Counted from the stretch's first letter, positions 1 to 11,820 are shown. The stretch is DNA of 42,500 nt from Cristatella mucedo (GCA_009760855.2 WPIO01000128.1:160001-202500); one strand, 5' to 3'. Numbers and translations are program-made. The notes: generated by a model not told the origin, from the letters alone.

Positions 1-53
1 GCGCGCGCGCAAGCTGCCGCCGCGCCTTCCGAAACAGAAGCCAACGTCCAGAC

Positions 54-129
54 AAGGCGTCGCAGCGCGACGATCGACGTCACGTCGCAGCGCGACGGCC
101 CGTCGTCGATCGTCACGCTGCGACGCCTT
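54..129. repeat. Long imperfect inverted repeat (hairpin)
   Basis: The 26-base arms at 54-79 and 104-129 are reverse complements with a single mismatch (position 68), around a 24-base centre. The centre repeats the GTCGCAGCGCGACG motif that is also inside the left arm. No coding frame is associated. It could be a MITE-like remnant or a cruciform-forming hairpin; no target-site duplication was recognised. Confidence 0.75.
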
Positions 130-182
130 CGTCCTCGCCCGATCGCACCGGCCAGGCCTGGCCTTCGTACGAATCGCGTCGC

Positions 183-720
183 GAGCCAATGTAATGTAAT
201 GTATCTCCGTCAGTAACTCCACAAAGTCATAAAGACCATGTGGGTGTTACGCAGGAGAGTTTTGTATAGCGCACTCACAGCCTAAGCGGCTTTCGGTACG
301 CATTCGGTACCCAACAGACTTCGTCTCACGCAACACAGAGAAAGTGGGAAGCATAGCAGAGTTAGGAGAGCAGTTGAGGTAGTGAGTAGCATAGAAGTAG
401 CAGCTCAGGACCGCTGAAAAAGATGTGCCATAGTCGGCAGTAGGAGAGTAGATGTCGTTGCGCAAGAATTGTGAAAGCGAGTTCCGCAGTCTAGGACCTG
501 CAGAGCTAAAGCTTCTGTCGCCAACTGTCTTTAAGCGGAGGAATGGAACAGCTACTGTATTGTCCATACAGGACCTGAGGGCACGAGGAGGCTGAAACTG
601 GTGCTGGAGTTCAGCTAGGTATGGAGGAGCCAAGCCGTGGCGGGCCTTGTGGGTCAGCATAAGAACTTTGCTCTGTATCCTTTGCTGAAACGGCAACCAT
701 CCTAGCTCTTCCAGCAAAGG
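183..720 (-). mobile_element. LINE-B: CR1/L2-type retrotransposon 3' fragment (RT C-terminus + 3' end)
   Basis: Read on the minus strand, an open frame ends at a stop at 247. From about 714 down it encodes the typical region after the reverse-transcriptase domain of CR1/L2-type LINE ORF2: LGWLPFQQRI, KVLMLTHKARHGLAPPYL, then RLKTVGDRSFSSAGPRLRNSL. In the family this is the segment usually written LxWLPVxxRI...GLAPPYL...GDRAFSxAAPRLWNSLP. About 155 codons are uninterrupted, so the copy is 5'-truncated but not badly decayed. The element ends near 183 in an ATTAC-type repeat (AATGTAATGTAATG on the + strand). A second copy of the same 3' end lies at 22559-22690, which helps define the terminus. 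The upstream part of the frame (720-780) looks like flanking CpG-rich DNA. The protein would be a dead fragment without the catalytic RT or endonuclease domains. Confidence 0.85.
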
Positions 721-1210
721 TGACAAGCAGCCCTCCTCCCCCGGGGCACGACTGGCCTCCGTCCCCGCTCCCTGCGGCACTGGCCGCCACCACTAAACCA
801 CCGCCGCCGCCGCCCCTCCTCCCCCCACCCACCCGCGCGCCGGCGACAGCTCGCCGGTCCCGCTCCGCAGCCAGCGCCGGCGCGGTGCGCCCGAGCGGAG
901 CTCGGGCGCCGCGTGCTGCCGCCGTCGTCGGAGGTCCGCGCCGTTTCGCTCGGCGCAGTGCTTCCTCGTCTACCGATCAAGCCGTAGCGCCAGCGCTACG
1001 GCTTTTCGCGAGCGCGACGACTCGCAGCATCAGTCGCGCGCCATTTCTCCGGCGCTTCCGTCGCGTTGCCGCCGCCGCGGCTTCGGCGTCGCGAACTCAG
1101 GCTGCGGGCCGCACGGTTACGATGACAGCAGTGGAGGCGGCGCCGCGGGCGCCAGCAGAGAGACATTCGCCTCTCGCTGCGCCTCGCGGCCCCGCCTCTA
1201 TATAGAGAGG
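721..1210. other. CpG-rich low-complexity block, no supported gene
   Basis: This stretch is rich in CCG, CGC and poly-C runs. The long frames across it on both strands are proline-, arginine- or glycine-rich and look like composition artefacts. It ends in a perfect palindrome around TATATA (about 1195-1210), which could be a TATA box on either strand. No initiator or downstream exon was found to support a promoter. Confidence 0.4.
979..1004. repeat. Perfect short palindrome followed by a T run
   Basis: The 12-base arms 979-990 and 993-1004 are exact reverse complements with a 2-base centre, and a short T run follows. The shape resembles a bacterial intrinsic terminator, but the context is eukaryotic, so it is listed only as an inverted repeat. 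Confidence 0.6.
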
Positions 1211-1460
1211 CAGCGAGCTGTGCCGCCAACCAATCCGTACGCTGCCAGAGGAGAAATTATGCTGCAGTTCCACTCAATGAGCGACCGCCGAGTTCGTGTC
1301 GAATGAACGCCACGGTTTAACGCTATAGCATTGCCATTTTTCGTGGGTCTGGCCCGGCTTACTTGAATATCCTGCGGGCCTGGGCCGGCCTACGTGAATG
1401 GCGTGCAGTTCGTGCTCTCCTCGATGAAAATTCTGGCTCCGCCACAGGATTTTTATTATT

Positions 1461-1606
1461 TACAATTCATTTGTATAGCGCCCCAAGAGAACTTGATCTC
1501 TATTCGGGCGCTTCGTATATATGCGTCGGGGCTCGAGCCCACGTGACCTCAGCCTTGACCTTGTTCACCAGGTCGGAAGCGCCTGCTAACCGCTGGACCA
1601 AAGCAG
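1461..1606 (-). mobile_element. SINE1 copy (tRNA-derived), minus strand
   Basis: The + strand begins with the reverse complement of the SINE1 tail (TTTGTATAGCGCCCC, then AAGAGAACTTGATCTC and GGGCGCTT). It continues into a box-B-like GGGCTCGAGCCC at about 1529-1540 and a head that reads TGGTCCAGCGGTTAG on the minus strand near 1595. The tail matches the LINE-A 3' end seen at 26700-26763. The middle carries small indels relative to the 14453 copy. Confidence 0.8.
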
Positions 1607-3234
1607 CTCTGACAGCAGCAAAGGATAAGAAAGAGCCGAGCGTTCTCCTTTCTTGATAAGTTGAGATTGTTTGACGCAACCGAAGGTAAGTGCGTCGCAT
1701 CGCGTGGCGTCGCATACTGCCGTAAGTTGCTCGGCTTGCGCAACGTCAACGGACGCACAAAAGCTCCGAGATGACGCATTCCATGTCGCCCGCCTGTCGG
1801 AGTGCGCGCGACTGCACAATGCCCGATCGATTGCGCCGCCTCGAGCGAAAGCCGCCGAGTGACGAAAGTGCTAATGGCGGCGCGGCGGCGGGGAAAACCG
1901 CTCCGCGAAATTGCGACAGCGGTTTGGCATGCCGGCCTTGTAGGTCTGCGACTAGCGGCTCGCTGTGCTGCGGCGAGGCAACTTTCTACTCGCCGGTGCG
2001 CCGCGCGCGCAAGTACCGCGCGTTTGCAAAGGACGATCGTCGAGGTCGACCAATCGAGTCTGGCGTTTGAGGGCTCGACGCCTCTTAGCAGGGCTGACGT
2101 CACTGCATCAACGGACGCTCTTTCGGCGAGGCCGCGAGGCCGCCGGGGGCTGGCCGTGCACCTCACGTGCCTCGCATTCTCGGCGGGCGACAGTGAACGT
2201 GCGGCCACGCCGAGCGGCTCAGGTATTCGCATTTCACGACCCGGGCTTCGGTGGGTCGGTTCGAGTCGTCCTTCCGCAGGTAATCCTATATTGCCCGCTG
2301 CAAGCACCCGGGTGCGAAAGCCGCCTGCGACGCTCTTCGGCTGCTATGCAAACTAGGCTGCTGAAGCAGCATAATCCTGGCGTAATCCTCGTATTATCCT
2401 CGCATGATGTTGGCGCAATCCTCGCACAATCATTGCGCAATTCGAGCCAAGTCGGCGGCATCGCGGGCTCGGCTGTTTCTGCCGCTTGCCCTGTCAGTTG
2501 CACAGCCTTTGCACAGTAAGCGTCAGATGGCGCAAGCTGGCGTCAGAGTTCCGGCGTCCGAGCGTACCGCGCCTCGTGCGCAGTACATGCACGATTGCCA
2601 ACAGTAGGAATTCAGCTTGCGGCTTCGACTTCTAATACTTTATCGCTAAGAAATATCTAGAGGACGTCAATGGTTTCATGTATACAGGCGTATATGTAAA
2701 TATTTTTATTGTATCTCTACACCCGCCCACGGAGGGCCATCATAATGACTGACGGTGATCGAGTTCTCTTAGGGCGCCACACCATTGTATGCAGCGAGGA
2801 TGCTCTGACGGTAGCGGCCCGGAACAAGACCGATAGTAATGCGGACATTGCCCTTTGGTATTTCCTGACCGCGGGGCTACTGGTCGGCGGCGATGAGGCC
2901 TTTCGTGGTCGGGAATCTCGACAGCTGTTGGCCAAACGGCGAAGCTTGGCTGGCAGACCTCGGCGTCCCACGCGCGGAGAGAAGGGCACTGAGGCGGCAC
3001 GGCATCTCCGGCGCGCCATCTACCGGCTCGGAAGCCGGGACTGAACCTGTTCCTGAGCCGGGAGGCCCGGGTAGCACCCGCGACCCCGGCCGGGCACCTC
3101 CGGCTAATGTGTATATGCAAGTTTAATATTTTTAATAAATCTTCCTATATATACGTGTGTGCGTGTGTGCGTGCGCGTGTATTTACATGAAGACGAGACG
3201 TATCGCGACTTCGCGAGACTAGTGGCTGCACTAC
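1607..3234. other. No recognisable gene
   Basis: This is GC-rich sequence with overlapping frames on both strands and no recognisable protein motif. A short degenerate run of AATCCTCG-like units lies at about 2368-2435, and a TG/TGCG-rich simple repeat at about 3152-3180. Confidence 0.5.
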
Positions 3235-3905
3235 TTGCGTCTGAGCTTCGGTTCCTTCGCCCTAGGAAAAGCCTTGAATGGATTTATGGAAGATCCTCAG
3301 TCTGGCTCACGTTACTCGCTCACTGATGCCTACCTGTCCTTGACCTCCTTGCTCCTTCAGTCACATGCTCCACCCGTACTCTCCCCGGCATCTAGTCATT
3401 TTGCCGTCCCGCGCACTAAAATGAAATCCTTTGACGATCCGACCGTTCAGCTCGTATGCGCCGAAAGTCTGGATCTCACTTCCGGGTACGTTCACTACTT
3501 GGAAGTATACCTCGCATCCTCCAAGTCTAAAGATTAATAATAAGCTAAAGATTATTTTGTTCCGGCAGGCTGTTCCTTTGCCTCCGACTAACTTATCTTT
3601 TTGTATTCCAATGTGCCGTACGTGCCCGGATGTGCAGGATTCAGCGCGCGTTTAGCCAAGGCCAAGGTCAAGGTCTCACTAGCCGGCGGCCTTGAGTATC
3701 TTACTGTTTGCTTGAGCATGCTGACCTAGTCATGAGACTTGCTCACTTTTGAATACCTTACCATTTATGTGACTAGCCCTTGGCCACTGAATCTCTTAGA
3801 GCGAGCTGCAAAGCGCCTCGATGGAGATTAAGTTCTCTCAGGGCACTAGGTAAGCGACGTGTTGAAATAACTATTATTAAGTACTATTATTAACTATTTT
3901 TATTA
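3235..3905 (+). mobile_element. LINE-A: L2/CR1-type 3' fragment, frameshifted
   Basis: The translated + strand shows the ORF2 C-terminus in two frames. VPRTKMKSFDD is in the frame ending at 3537, and PFSSYAPKVWISLP is in the next frame (from 3431). One small indel near 3435 therefore breaks the copy. The same signature (PRTNLKSFGDRAFSSYAPKAWNSLP) occurs intact at 26336. A 3' untranslated stretch follows, then the family tail GCAAAGCGCCTCGATGG...TTAAGTTCTCTCAGGGC at 3808-3846 and a TTA-rich end up to about 3905. It is a dead, 5'-truncated insertion. The left boundary is uncertain (recognisable from about 3330). Confidence 0.75.
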
Positions 3906-5360
3906 TCAAGTATTACTAAGTTAAACCTCCGCGAGGAGGACTTGTTCAGCTCGTTTCCTGCTGCTTTTCGCTCCCCTAAAGAGCTCCCGCTGAGCACAGC
4001 GAGCCGCAATATTTGAAGGTTCTCAAAAACGAAACTGCGCACGAATTCTACGTGGAGATGGGCACTCCGAAAGGGAGCGGGGAAACATGCGTTCCACGGC
4101 GCCCCATGCGTACCACCGGAAGTCATTTAAATGTCCCTAGGCTCGCCATCGGCTACTACACTCCAGCTCGCTCTGGTCCGGGTTGAGCGAGCGTCGTTCG
4201 CTCGCGAGCGTCGTTCGCCCCACTCGCGCGCTCCGCGCACCGTAGCAGGCTCGAGGGTCAAGGCTGCAGTGCGTAGCAGCACGCCGCGGTCACGCGCTGT
4301 GTCCTCTTTCGTCCCGAAACCGGAGCGGCGGGTGCGCACCGGGCGGGCGGCCCCCGGGCTTCGCTGAGCCAGAAGGCGCCCGCGAAGAATCTCGCTATCG
4401 AAAGAGAGCCCGGGCATGAATGCGCAAACAAATTCTAATCGCGCATCGACGACGCATCTAGATTGCTCCAATGGTCGCCGGCCACCTTTATCTCGAGCAG
4501 CCGGCGACGGCGAGCAGGACGGCGACCGAGCTGACGACCCGGCTCGAGCCTTCGTGCTTCCGCGAGTCGCGCGCTCGCGCGCGCGCACGAGATCCGCGAC
4601 CCGCCGTCGGTCGCGCGCGCCCTCACTCGTGGCCTCCGTGCCGCGTGCGAGCGACGACTTCGACCGCTCCGTCGCCAAGAGCTCGCTCGCTCGATCGATC
4701 GCTCGATTGCTCGATCTCGAGGCGAGACGCTCGCGGCGGCCGCCGCGCGGGGGGGGGGCTGGGGGAGGGGCGCCACCACCGCCCCTCGAGATCCGCGTCG
4801 CGCCACGTTGGCTCAAATCGCCTCTCGCCGACCCGCTTTCGCATCGTCGTTAGCTCGGCCGACTCTCAGGCCGACGGACGTGACGTTGACTGGCGGACGC
4901 CGGCTGGGTTCTGGCGCGAACTCGCGCCCTCGCGCGGATGAGGAGCAGTCGCGGTCGTGGTGAGCCCAAACCTGGTCTCTCCGAGCAAGCGCATCGCATC
5001 GCACGCCGCGAATCGCATCGCAGCTCGTCGCCACGTCGCTACAGCCTTCAGCGAGGAAGCCGAAAGAGACGAGGGGGTCTGACAAGGACGAGCGTGCGGT
5101 AAACTGGACTGCCGTTGCTTCACGAAACCGTTAACAAGATTTAAGCCTATAGCGTGTCACGCAGGATCCGGTTCTTACTAATTGTAACTCAAATGCAGCT
5201 GCTAATATTTAATTTAATTAGCTTCTAATATCGAGCAAATGCGATATAGCGTGCGATATTTAGTGTTCGCACGTTTCAGTGGCTCCGGCGTCGAAATGCC
5301 GGCTCCCAAAGCGTCTCGGCATTTGGTAAGTATATATGCAAGATTGAAAACGAGAGATCA
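3906..5360. other. No recognisable gene; GC-rich with CGAG/CGCATCG runs
   Basis: The stretch 4130-5100 is very GC-rich, with repeated GCTCGCTCGATCGATCGCTCG-like and ATCGCATCGC-like short motifs. The frames are arginine/serine-rich on both strands and show no domain. The stretch 5110-5260 is AT-richer and also empty. Confidence 0.5.
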
Positions 5361-5553
<193 letters not shown>

Positions 5554-5589
5554 GTAACGAGCAAGTCAGTCAAAGGTCAAGGCCGATTC

Positions 5590-5705
5590 TCATTTGTATA
5601 GCAGCAGTAGAGCCTTACAGTTAACACTACCGCCTCCTGCGGGGCTCGAACCTACGACCTGGTTTGCGAAGAGCAAGCACCTTAACCCTGGGGTAAAAGA
5701 GGTGA
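5590..5705 (-). mobile_element. SINE2-like element, minus strand
   Basis: Reverse complement of a tRNA-like head (GGTTAAGGTGCTTGCTC) and a box B (GGTTCGAGCCCC, + strand about 5641-5652). The tail reads AAGGCTCTACTGCTGCTATACAAATGA on the minus strand from about 5615 down to 5590. This is the SINE2 type of end. It sits between two GA tracts. Confidence 0.7.
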
Positions 5706-5718
5706 CGACGGAAGCAGC

Positions 5719-5848
5719 AAGAGAGAGAGAGAGGAGCGAGAGAGAGAGAAAGAGAGCAAGAGAGAGAGCGCGCGAGAGAGAGAGAGAAATAGAGAGGAGA
5801 GGGGAGAGAGCGAGAGAGAGAGAGAGAGAAATAGAGGAGAGGGGAGAG

Positions 5849-5889
<41 letters not shown>
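5719..5889 (+). repeat. (GA)n polypurine tract
   Basis: GA-rich repeat with internal longer units (AGAGGAGAGGGGAGAGAGCG-type, repeated twice at about 5793-5850). Confidence 0.95.
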
Positions 5890-6200
5890 CAGACAGTATT
5901 ATCAGGAAGAATCGTAAATGGAAAAGGAAATGGCAGCGGAGAGAGAGAGAAACGAAGCCGGAGGTGAACGAGCCATAACGAACCAAGCGATGGCGATCAA
6001 CGCTGCTTAATAGCGGGAGTCGCTGTCAATTTTGGAGCACGCCTGGGACAACTAACAACATTTGGAGCGCTGACCTAGGGTCTGGTAAGCGCGCGTCACC
6101 ATCGTGATAGCCTGCGAACAATCAAGATAGTATCTGTGCGAGAGATTAGCGACTTGTCACGTTACCACCACGCCTCCGACGTAACGTATTTTGACACTGC
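5890..6200. other. No recognisable gene
   Basis: Mixed-composition sequence without an ORF of note, lying between a GA tract and the 20-base tandem array. Confidence 0.5.
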
Positions 6201-6340
6201 TTATTGCTCCGTAGACATGCTTATTGCTCCATAGACATGCTTATTGCTCCATAGATATGCTTATTGCTCAATAGATATGCTTATTGCTCCATAGATATGC
6301 TTATTGCTCCATAGATATGCTTATTGCTCCATAGATATGC
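6201..6340 (+). repeat. Minisatellite: seven copies of a 20-base unit
   Basis: The unit starting TTATTGCTCC and ending ATAGATATGC recurs exactly every 20 bases at 6201, 6221, 6241, 6261, 6281, 6301 and 6321, with only 1-2 substitutions per copy. Variants (GTAGACATGC, then ATAGACATGC, then ATAGATATGC) form a gradient from left to right, so the right-hand copies are the youngest. There are no spacers, so it is not a CRISPR array. Confidence 0.97.
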
Positions 6341-6650
6341 TTGTTCAAGTCCTGGTAATGGTTAGCTGATTCAGTAGCATTATGCTTACCGCGAATACAA
6401 AATCTTAGCGGCGATCAATCTCGATTGCAACAGGCAACAAGGGATTGCGTGCCACGGTGCAGCGCCACAGCGCTGCAGCGTGAACCGACGCGGTTTCGGC
6501 CGCAGAGTACTCTGCATTGCGATTATAATTCATTTTATATAACGATGACGACGACGACCCGGATGAGGATGAGGAGCCGAAGGCTGTCCGCCGCCGCCGC
6601 CGCCGCCGAAACTCTCTGCCGCGCCTGCAAATCGGCCGCGGTTGCAACGC
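6341..6650. other. No recognisable gene; short GCC and GAC runs
   Basis: This contains a (GAC)n-like run near 6544-6558 and a (GCC)n run near 6588-6608. No supported coding frame. Confidence 0.5.
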
Positions 6651-6740
6651 AGTAGTAGTAATAACAATAACGATAACACATTTTGTTATAGCGCCCACAG
6701 ATAACTCGATCTCTTTCTGGGCCCTTTACACTTGCTGCAG
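6651..6740 (-). mobile_element. LINE-A 3' tail, minus strand
   Basis: On the minus strand this reads GTAAAGGGCCCAGAAAGAG...CGAGTTATCTGTGGGCGCTATAAC, then a TTA/TTG-rich end at 6651-6680. It aligns with the LINE-A tail at 26700-26763 and 20750-20834. Only the terminal ~90 bases are recognisable. Confidence 0.7.
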
Positions 6741-7340
6741 CTCGAGCGGACCAGCTGACGACGCCGACGCGCCTTCGTCGGCCTCGACTTTCGTGCCTTT
6801 CGTCCCGGCGTGATCAATTGACTGAACGCCACCGGACGGAACGCCTGATAGAGTCAGCTCCGACCGCTGTCTTGAATCGTCATGCCCCCATAGCGACGAC
6901 ATTCGCGCGAGGCGCCGTCCTTTTTTCCGAGCCGCCGCCGCCCCCTTCGCTGACCCCGCCGTCCCCTTCGCTAACCCGCCGCCCCCTTCGCTGACCCCCG
7001 CCTCCTTCGCTGACCCCGCCGCCCCCTTCGCTGACCCCGGCGCTTCGCTCAGCCCTCCGAACTCCTCTCTCGCCTTCCGGAGCACGCTCCCGGACACTTT
7101 CTCACTCCTTTCTACCTCCCAAATTCGGAACGAGTGCCGTTAATTGTATGGTGCGACTGACAATCGCAAAGCCAGCCAGTCGCGCTATTATGTCGCTAGC
7201 TGGATGGTCGAAAGTTCGACGTGGACCTCGGTTGCCATTGAACACCTGTCGCCTTGCCACTGTTTCCATTGAAAGAAATGCGCAGCCGGCGCGCCCGTGC
7301 AGCTAGCAGGGAATATTTCGAATACGCACTCTCCGAAAGC
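6741..7340. other. No recognisable gene
   Basis: Apart from the short tandem repeat listed at 6935-7050, this stretch has no feature I can name. The minus-strand frame through it (6726-7097) is a glycine/alanine/lysine-rich translation of that repeat. Confidence 0.5.
6935..7050. repeat. Minisatellite of ~21-base CCCCTTCGCTGACCC units
   Basis: The motif CCCCTTCGCTGACCCCGCCG and close variants recur about five times with a 20-23 base period. The repeat translates on the minus strand as AKGxAGS-type units, with no evidence that it is expressed. Confidence 0.8.
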
Positions 7341-7936
<596 letters not shown>

Positions 7937-8582
7937 TAAAGCTCCGAAAGCTCTCCTAAACCCTGTTGCTGTGGGAATCAAATGAAGAAAGGAACAAAGC
8001 GCAGCGGCATGAGATGCTATTTCGATGCGTAGTGCATCGAACGGTGCGAGACATCAGACGGTGCGAGCGAGTATTTCCCTCCGCGGGCGGTCGCAGCCGG
8101 TCGCAGCCGTCGCGGGCACAGCTCAAGGACCTCACCGGCCGCTCCGCGAGTCCGTCGCGGCGGCCTCGCAGTGAGACGCCGCTCCGCGAAGGGCCTCTCT
8201 CTCTCTCTCGCGAGAGCTCCACCGCAGCTAACAGGACCAACGAGCGCTTGCGCTTATCGTTCTAGCGATGTGCCCTATCCTAGATCTGACCTATCCTAGA
8301 TCTGACCTCTCTTAATCCCGCCGGCGACGTGAAATACGAAGGCCGATACGCCGGCGACTTAGCGGCGAGTGGCGCTCCTCGCTAGATCGCTCCTGCCGAC
8401 CGGAAGCCGTGGCTTCGGTTCGCGTTCATGCACCACCTCGGCAGTATGGCGGACATTCTGGGAGCCGCTCCGCCGCCGAGCAAGGGTGCCTACTTTGCAC
8501 GCTTTGCGGCGTGCAATCGTAGCTACGCCGCCGCGCCTACGTCACTCCGCCGCTCCCTTTGCTTGTCCCTTGTGTAATGCTC
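7937..8582. other. No recognisable gene
   Basis: Sequence between two simple-repeat tracts, with an 18-base direct repeat (CCTATCCTAGATCTGAC-type) at about 8271-8308. No protein motif. Confidence 0.5.
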
Positions 8583-8904
<322 letters not shown>

Positions 8905-11670
8905 GACTTCCGGCGTCCGTCTTGCAGTGGTATATTTACGTATTTACGCTTGCTGCTGAGCTCCGCTTGTTCCCTGCTTTAACCTTGAATAACGAGTTGC
9001 TGGGGGCAGTAGTGCGAGCTCGGCGAGAGCGTCCACTCGCTGGCGGGGCCACCGGGTGACGATTGCCGCTAGTGCACCGGAAGCGTTTAATAACCTCAGA
9101 CGTAGTGGCGTCTAGCCTGCGTCGTGATAGAGTCCAACGATCCGACGAAAGCGACGTCAGCAGCGGATTGGCAGCAGCTGCGCCGCATCCTGACAGGCTC
9201 TACACTAGTTAGACGTGGGCGCTCTGAAAGGGAATGAGAACTTCCGGCATCCGACGGGTACGCCGGAATACGCTAAAACGTCGAAAGAGCCCTGGCCGTA
9301 CGTATTTTAGTCAATAGAGACAGAGGTGCGTTCGTGCGATTTCTACCTAATAGTGCCAAAATCAATCGTCCTGCTGTCTGACGCGCAGGGTTGCAGTGCT
9401 CATCAGTGGCAACAATTCGTTGAGGTGAAGGTCGTCTGGCAAACGTCCCCTCACCCCTTCGAGCTACACCAGCCTCGCTATCGAACGCTCAAGTACAAAA
9501 GAACAAATGAAACGAGCGTAGTAAGCGCAAGCGTAAGTATTCCTCGAATCATACTCGCATGAACCTAGGCATCAGCCGCGCCGCCGGCGCGCAGTCCCGA
9601 CGCGCCGGCGGCGGCGCGTCTTCGGCCCGGTTCCGGCTCTGAGCGCCTCCAGTGCAGCTATTGCTGCCGTCACCCCAAACTGTGACTTATAGCATCCCCC
9701 ATAAATCCGCAATTCAAGATTAAAGCGTCCGTAACCGCAGTAGATTTCGAAGGGCACTAATCTGGACGCAGGGCGATTGAGACGGCCAACGGGCCATAAA
9801 CTGGCCACAACGCGATCAGCAAGGCCATAAATGGCCATAAAGGACCGTAAGCGCCAGCCACTGATGTCTCCTCGGAAGCTTCGGCGGAAGCTGGGAGTTC
9901 GGAAAAAATTCGTGCGGCACGTCGAACATTTCCGGGGGGGGCGCGACCATCGCACGGGCGATGCAGCCGCTGGCCGGGGGCAAGGTCGCACTACCGGTGC
10001 GCCCGCCGAGCCTCGCTGACACCGCGAGGCTCGGCAGCCGCCGCCGCCGCCGCCCGGGGGCGGCTCGACGGGACGGGCGAAGTCGCCTAGTGGAGTCGAA
10101 AGGTCACGTCAGATCGCCGGGGCAGCGAGTGCGCATGCGCTCTCGCGCAATCGCTTCGCGGCGCGTCGCGCCTCGCTCTGGCTCGGCCGCGGCCACTCGG
10201 GCGTTCGCTGCTCGCTGCCTCTCAGCGGCTCGCGCCGCGGAGCGTTCCGCTAGCGTCGCGTCATGGCGCGAGCTTTCTCAACCAGTCCTCTGCTGCGGAA
10301 GAATCCGCCGCCGACAATTAAATTTCCTAAATTTCTCTGACAGCGCTGCCGCTACTGCTGAGCTTACGCATCGAGCGGACCAGCTCGTTAGCGAGACGCT
10401 AGACACCTGCCGGCCAACGACGATAGCCATAAAAGGAGCTCCCAGAATGACTAGCCGCCGGACAAAGGGGGCCGCCGGACAAAGAGGGCCGCCGGACAAA
10501 GAAGGCCGTCGTAGCCGGCCTTGGGACAATAATATTGTTATTATATTGTAAAATTTCAAAGCTAATAGTAAATATATACTTATATTTTCATGGCAAATAA
10601 TGCAATAAGCTTTTATTTTATTTGTAAACAATACAATATATTGCCATTGTCGTCGAAGCAAAAAGCTTATACATTGTCCACCAAAGACGCTGCGTGGACT
10701 TACGACGCAGTTCGCGATCCACACAATGCGGTCAGACTCAGGACTCTGAAAGTCCTATTAAAACTTAAAAACTAAACTGGCCTAAAAGTACTGCAATAAT
10801 ATAGATATTATTCATCCGGAAGGTACAGCGAATCGATAGTGTCACGACGCCGAATAGAACATAGTTTTAACAATAAAATGCAATACACTGTCCGGGAAAT
10901 CTAGCGGAGGCTGTAGCAGCGCTGGAGCCCTTGGGACCACCCAGAGTCGGTCCGGTTTCACAACTGAACAGCCGGGCTGCGATCTTTCGGGCAGACATTT
11001 CGTGCTCCTTCAGTTTCCTCGGACTTCGGCGAATAGCGAAAACAGGAGAAAACTGTAATCGTCTTCGGAGTCCTTGACCTTGGCCTTGATTTTAGTTGCG
11101 CGTCCTCGATCGGCGGCAGCGCGCTCGCGGGGTGGTGGGGCCCAAAGTGTCGCCCGAATTTTTGGATTCGCCCATTCGTCTAGTTCGTGCTCAAAGCCAT
11201 CGGCGGCAGCTCCTTCATATGCGCAGCCTTCCTTACAGAGAGCGGCTCCTGTTCTCGACCGATAAGCGACTGTCGGCAGCTATTCCGGAAAGCGAGGTCG
11301 GTCGGTCCATCGCCGTCCTAAGACACCCAGCCTGGCGTCCGTCGCGGCGTCTTCGCGCCGGCGCAACTTTTCAGCCTCGCGTCTTGCAAGCGTTTCGTTT
11401 GCTCGCTTCGTCACCTCTTCGCCGACGAGCGGCGCGAATTAGCTCTGCGCCGAGAGACTGTCACCTCTGCGCTTCCGGCGTCTGCCGTTCCGTCGTCGTC
11501 GTCGTCTCGCGCTCCGTTCATCGTCTGCACCGCCTCTTCCTTCGGTTCGCCGTCGGCTGCTGCGCAAGCGAAGCCGCCGCCGCCGCCGGCTGAACAAAGG
11601 ATAACTCTTTACGATTTCTCCCAGCCGGTTCTTCTGAGCTGGTTCTGAGAACCCCAATCCTTTCTCGGTG
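8905..11670. other. No recognisable gene; GC-rich then AT-rich
   Basis: 9590-10290 is CpG-rich with arginine-rich shadow frames. 10452-10508 holds three copies of an 18-base GCCGCCGGACAAAG-type unit. 10530-10900 drops to AT-rich sequence with no ORF of interest. 11080-11600 is again GC-rich. Donor-like AAGCGTAAGTAT occurs near 9528, but no exon can be supported. Confidence 0.5.
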
Positions 11671-11820
11671 AGCCGCGATGGCACGCACTAGGTAAGGCGG
11701 TTGCTTTCACGACCTCGGTTCCGAGGTCGTGGGTTCGATTCCTGCGGTGGGTGATCCTGTGTCGCCACTGCAAGCGGTGGCGATAGCCACAAAGGCTCCA
11801 CTGTCGCTATGCAAAAAGAG
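11671..11820 (+). mobile_element. SINE2 copy (tRNA-derived), + strand
   Basis: The tRNA-like head carries a box A region (GATGGCACGCACTAGGTAAGG, about 11677-11697) and a perfect box B, GGTTCGATTCC at 11732-11742. The body contains a hairpin TCGCCAC/GTGGCGA (about 11762-11783), then the tail AAAGGCTCCACTGTCGCTATGCAAAAAG. The minus-strand copy at 22257-22402 shares all these parts. The head is not a functional tRNA gene: no closing acceptor stem follows box B at the expected spacing. Confidence 0.85.

Noticed and set aside
979-1010. Bacterial intrinsic terminator
   Set aside because: The hairpin plus T run has the right shape, but no bacterial gene precedes it and the surrounding sequence contains eukaryotic LINE and SINE elements.
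720-1205. 161-codon proline/arginine-rich frame
   Set aside because: CpG-rich low complexity, with frames open on the opposite strand and no recognisable domain.
6201-6340. CRISPR-like array
   Set aside because: Units are directly contiguous without spacers, and the window is eukaryotic. The same applies to 13011-13155.
11671-11745. tRNA gene
   Set aside because: Boxes A and B are good, but the acceptor stem does not close and a SINE body and tail follow. The same applies to 14453-14511, 22330-22402 and 36726-36790.
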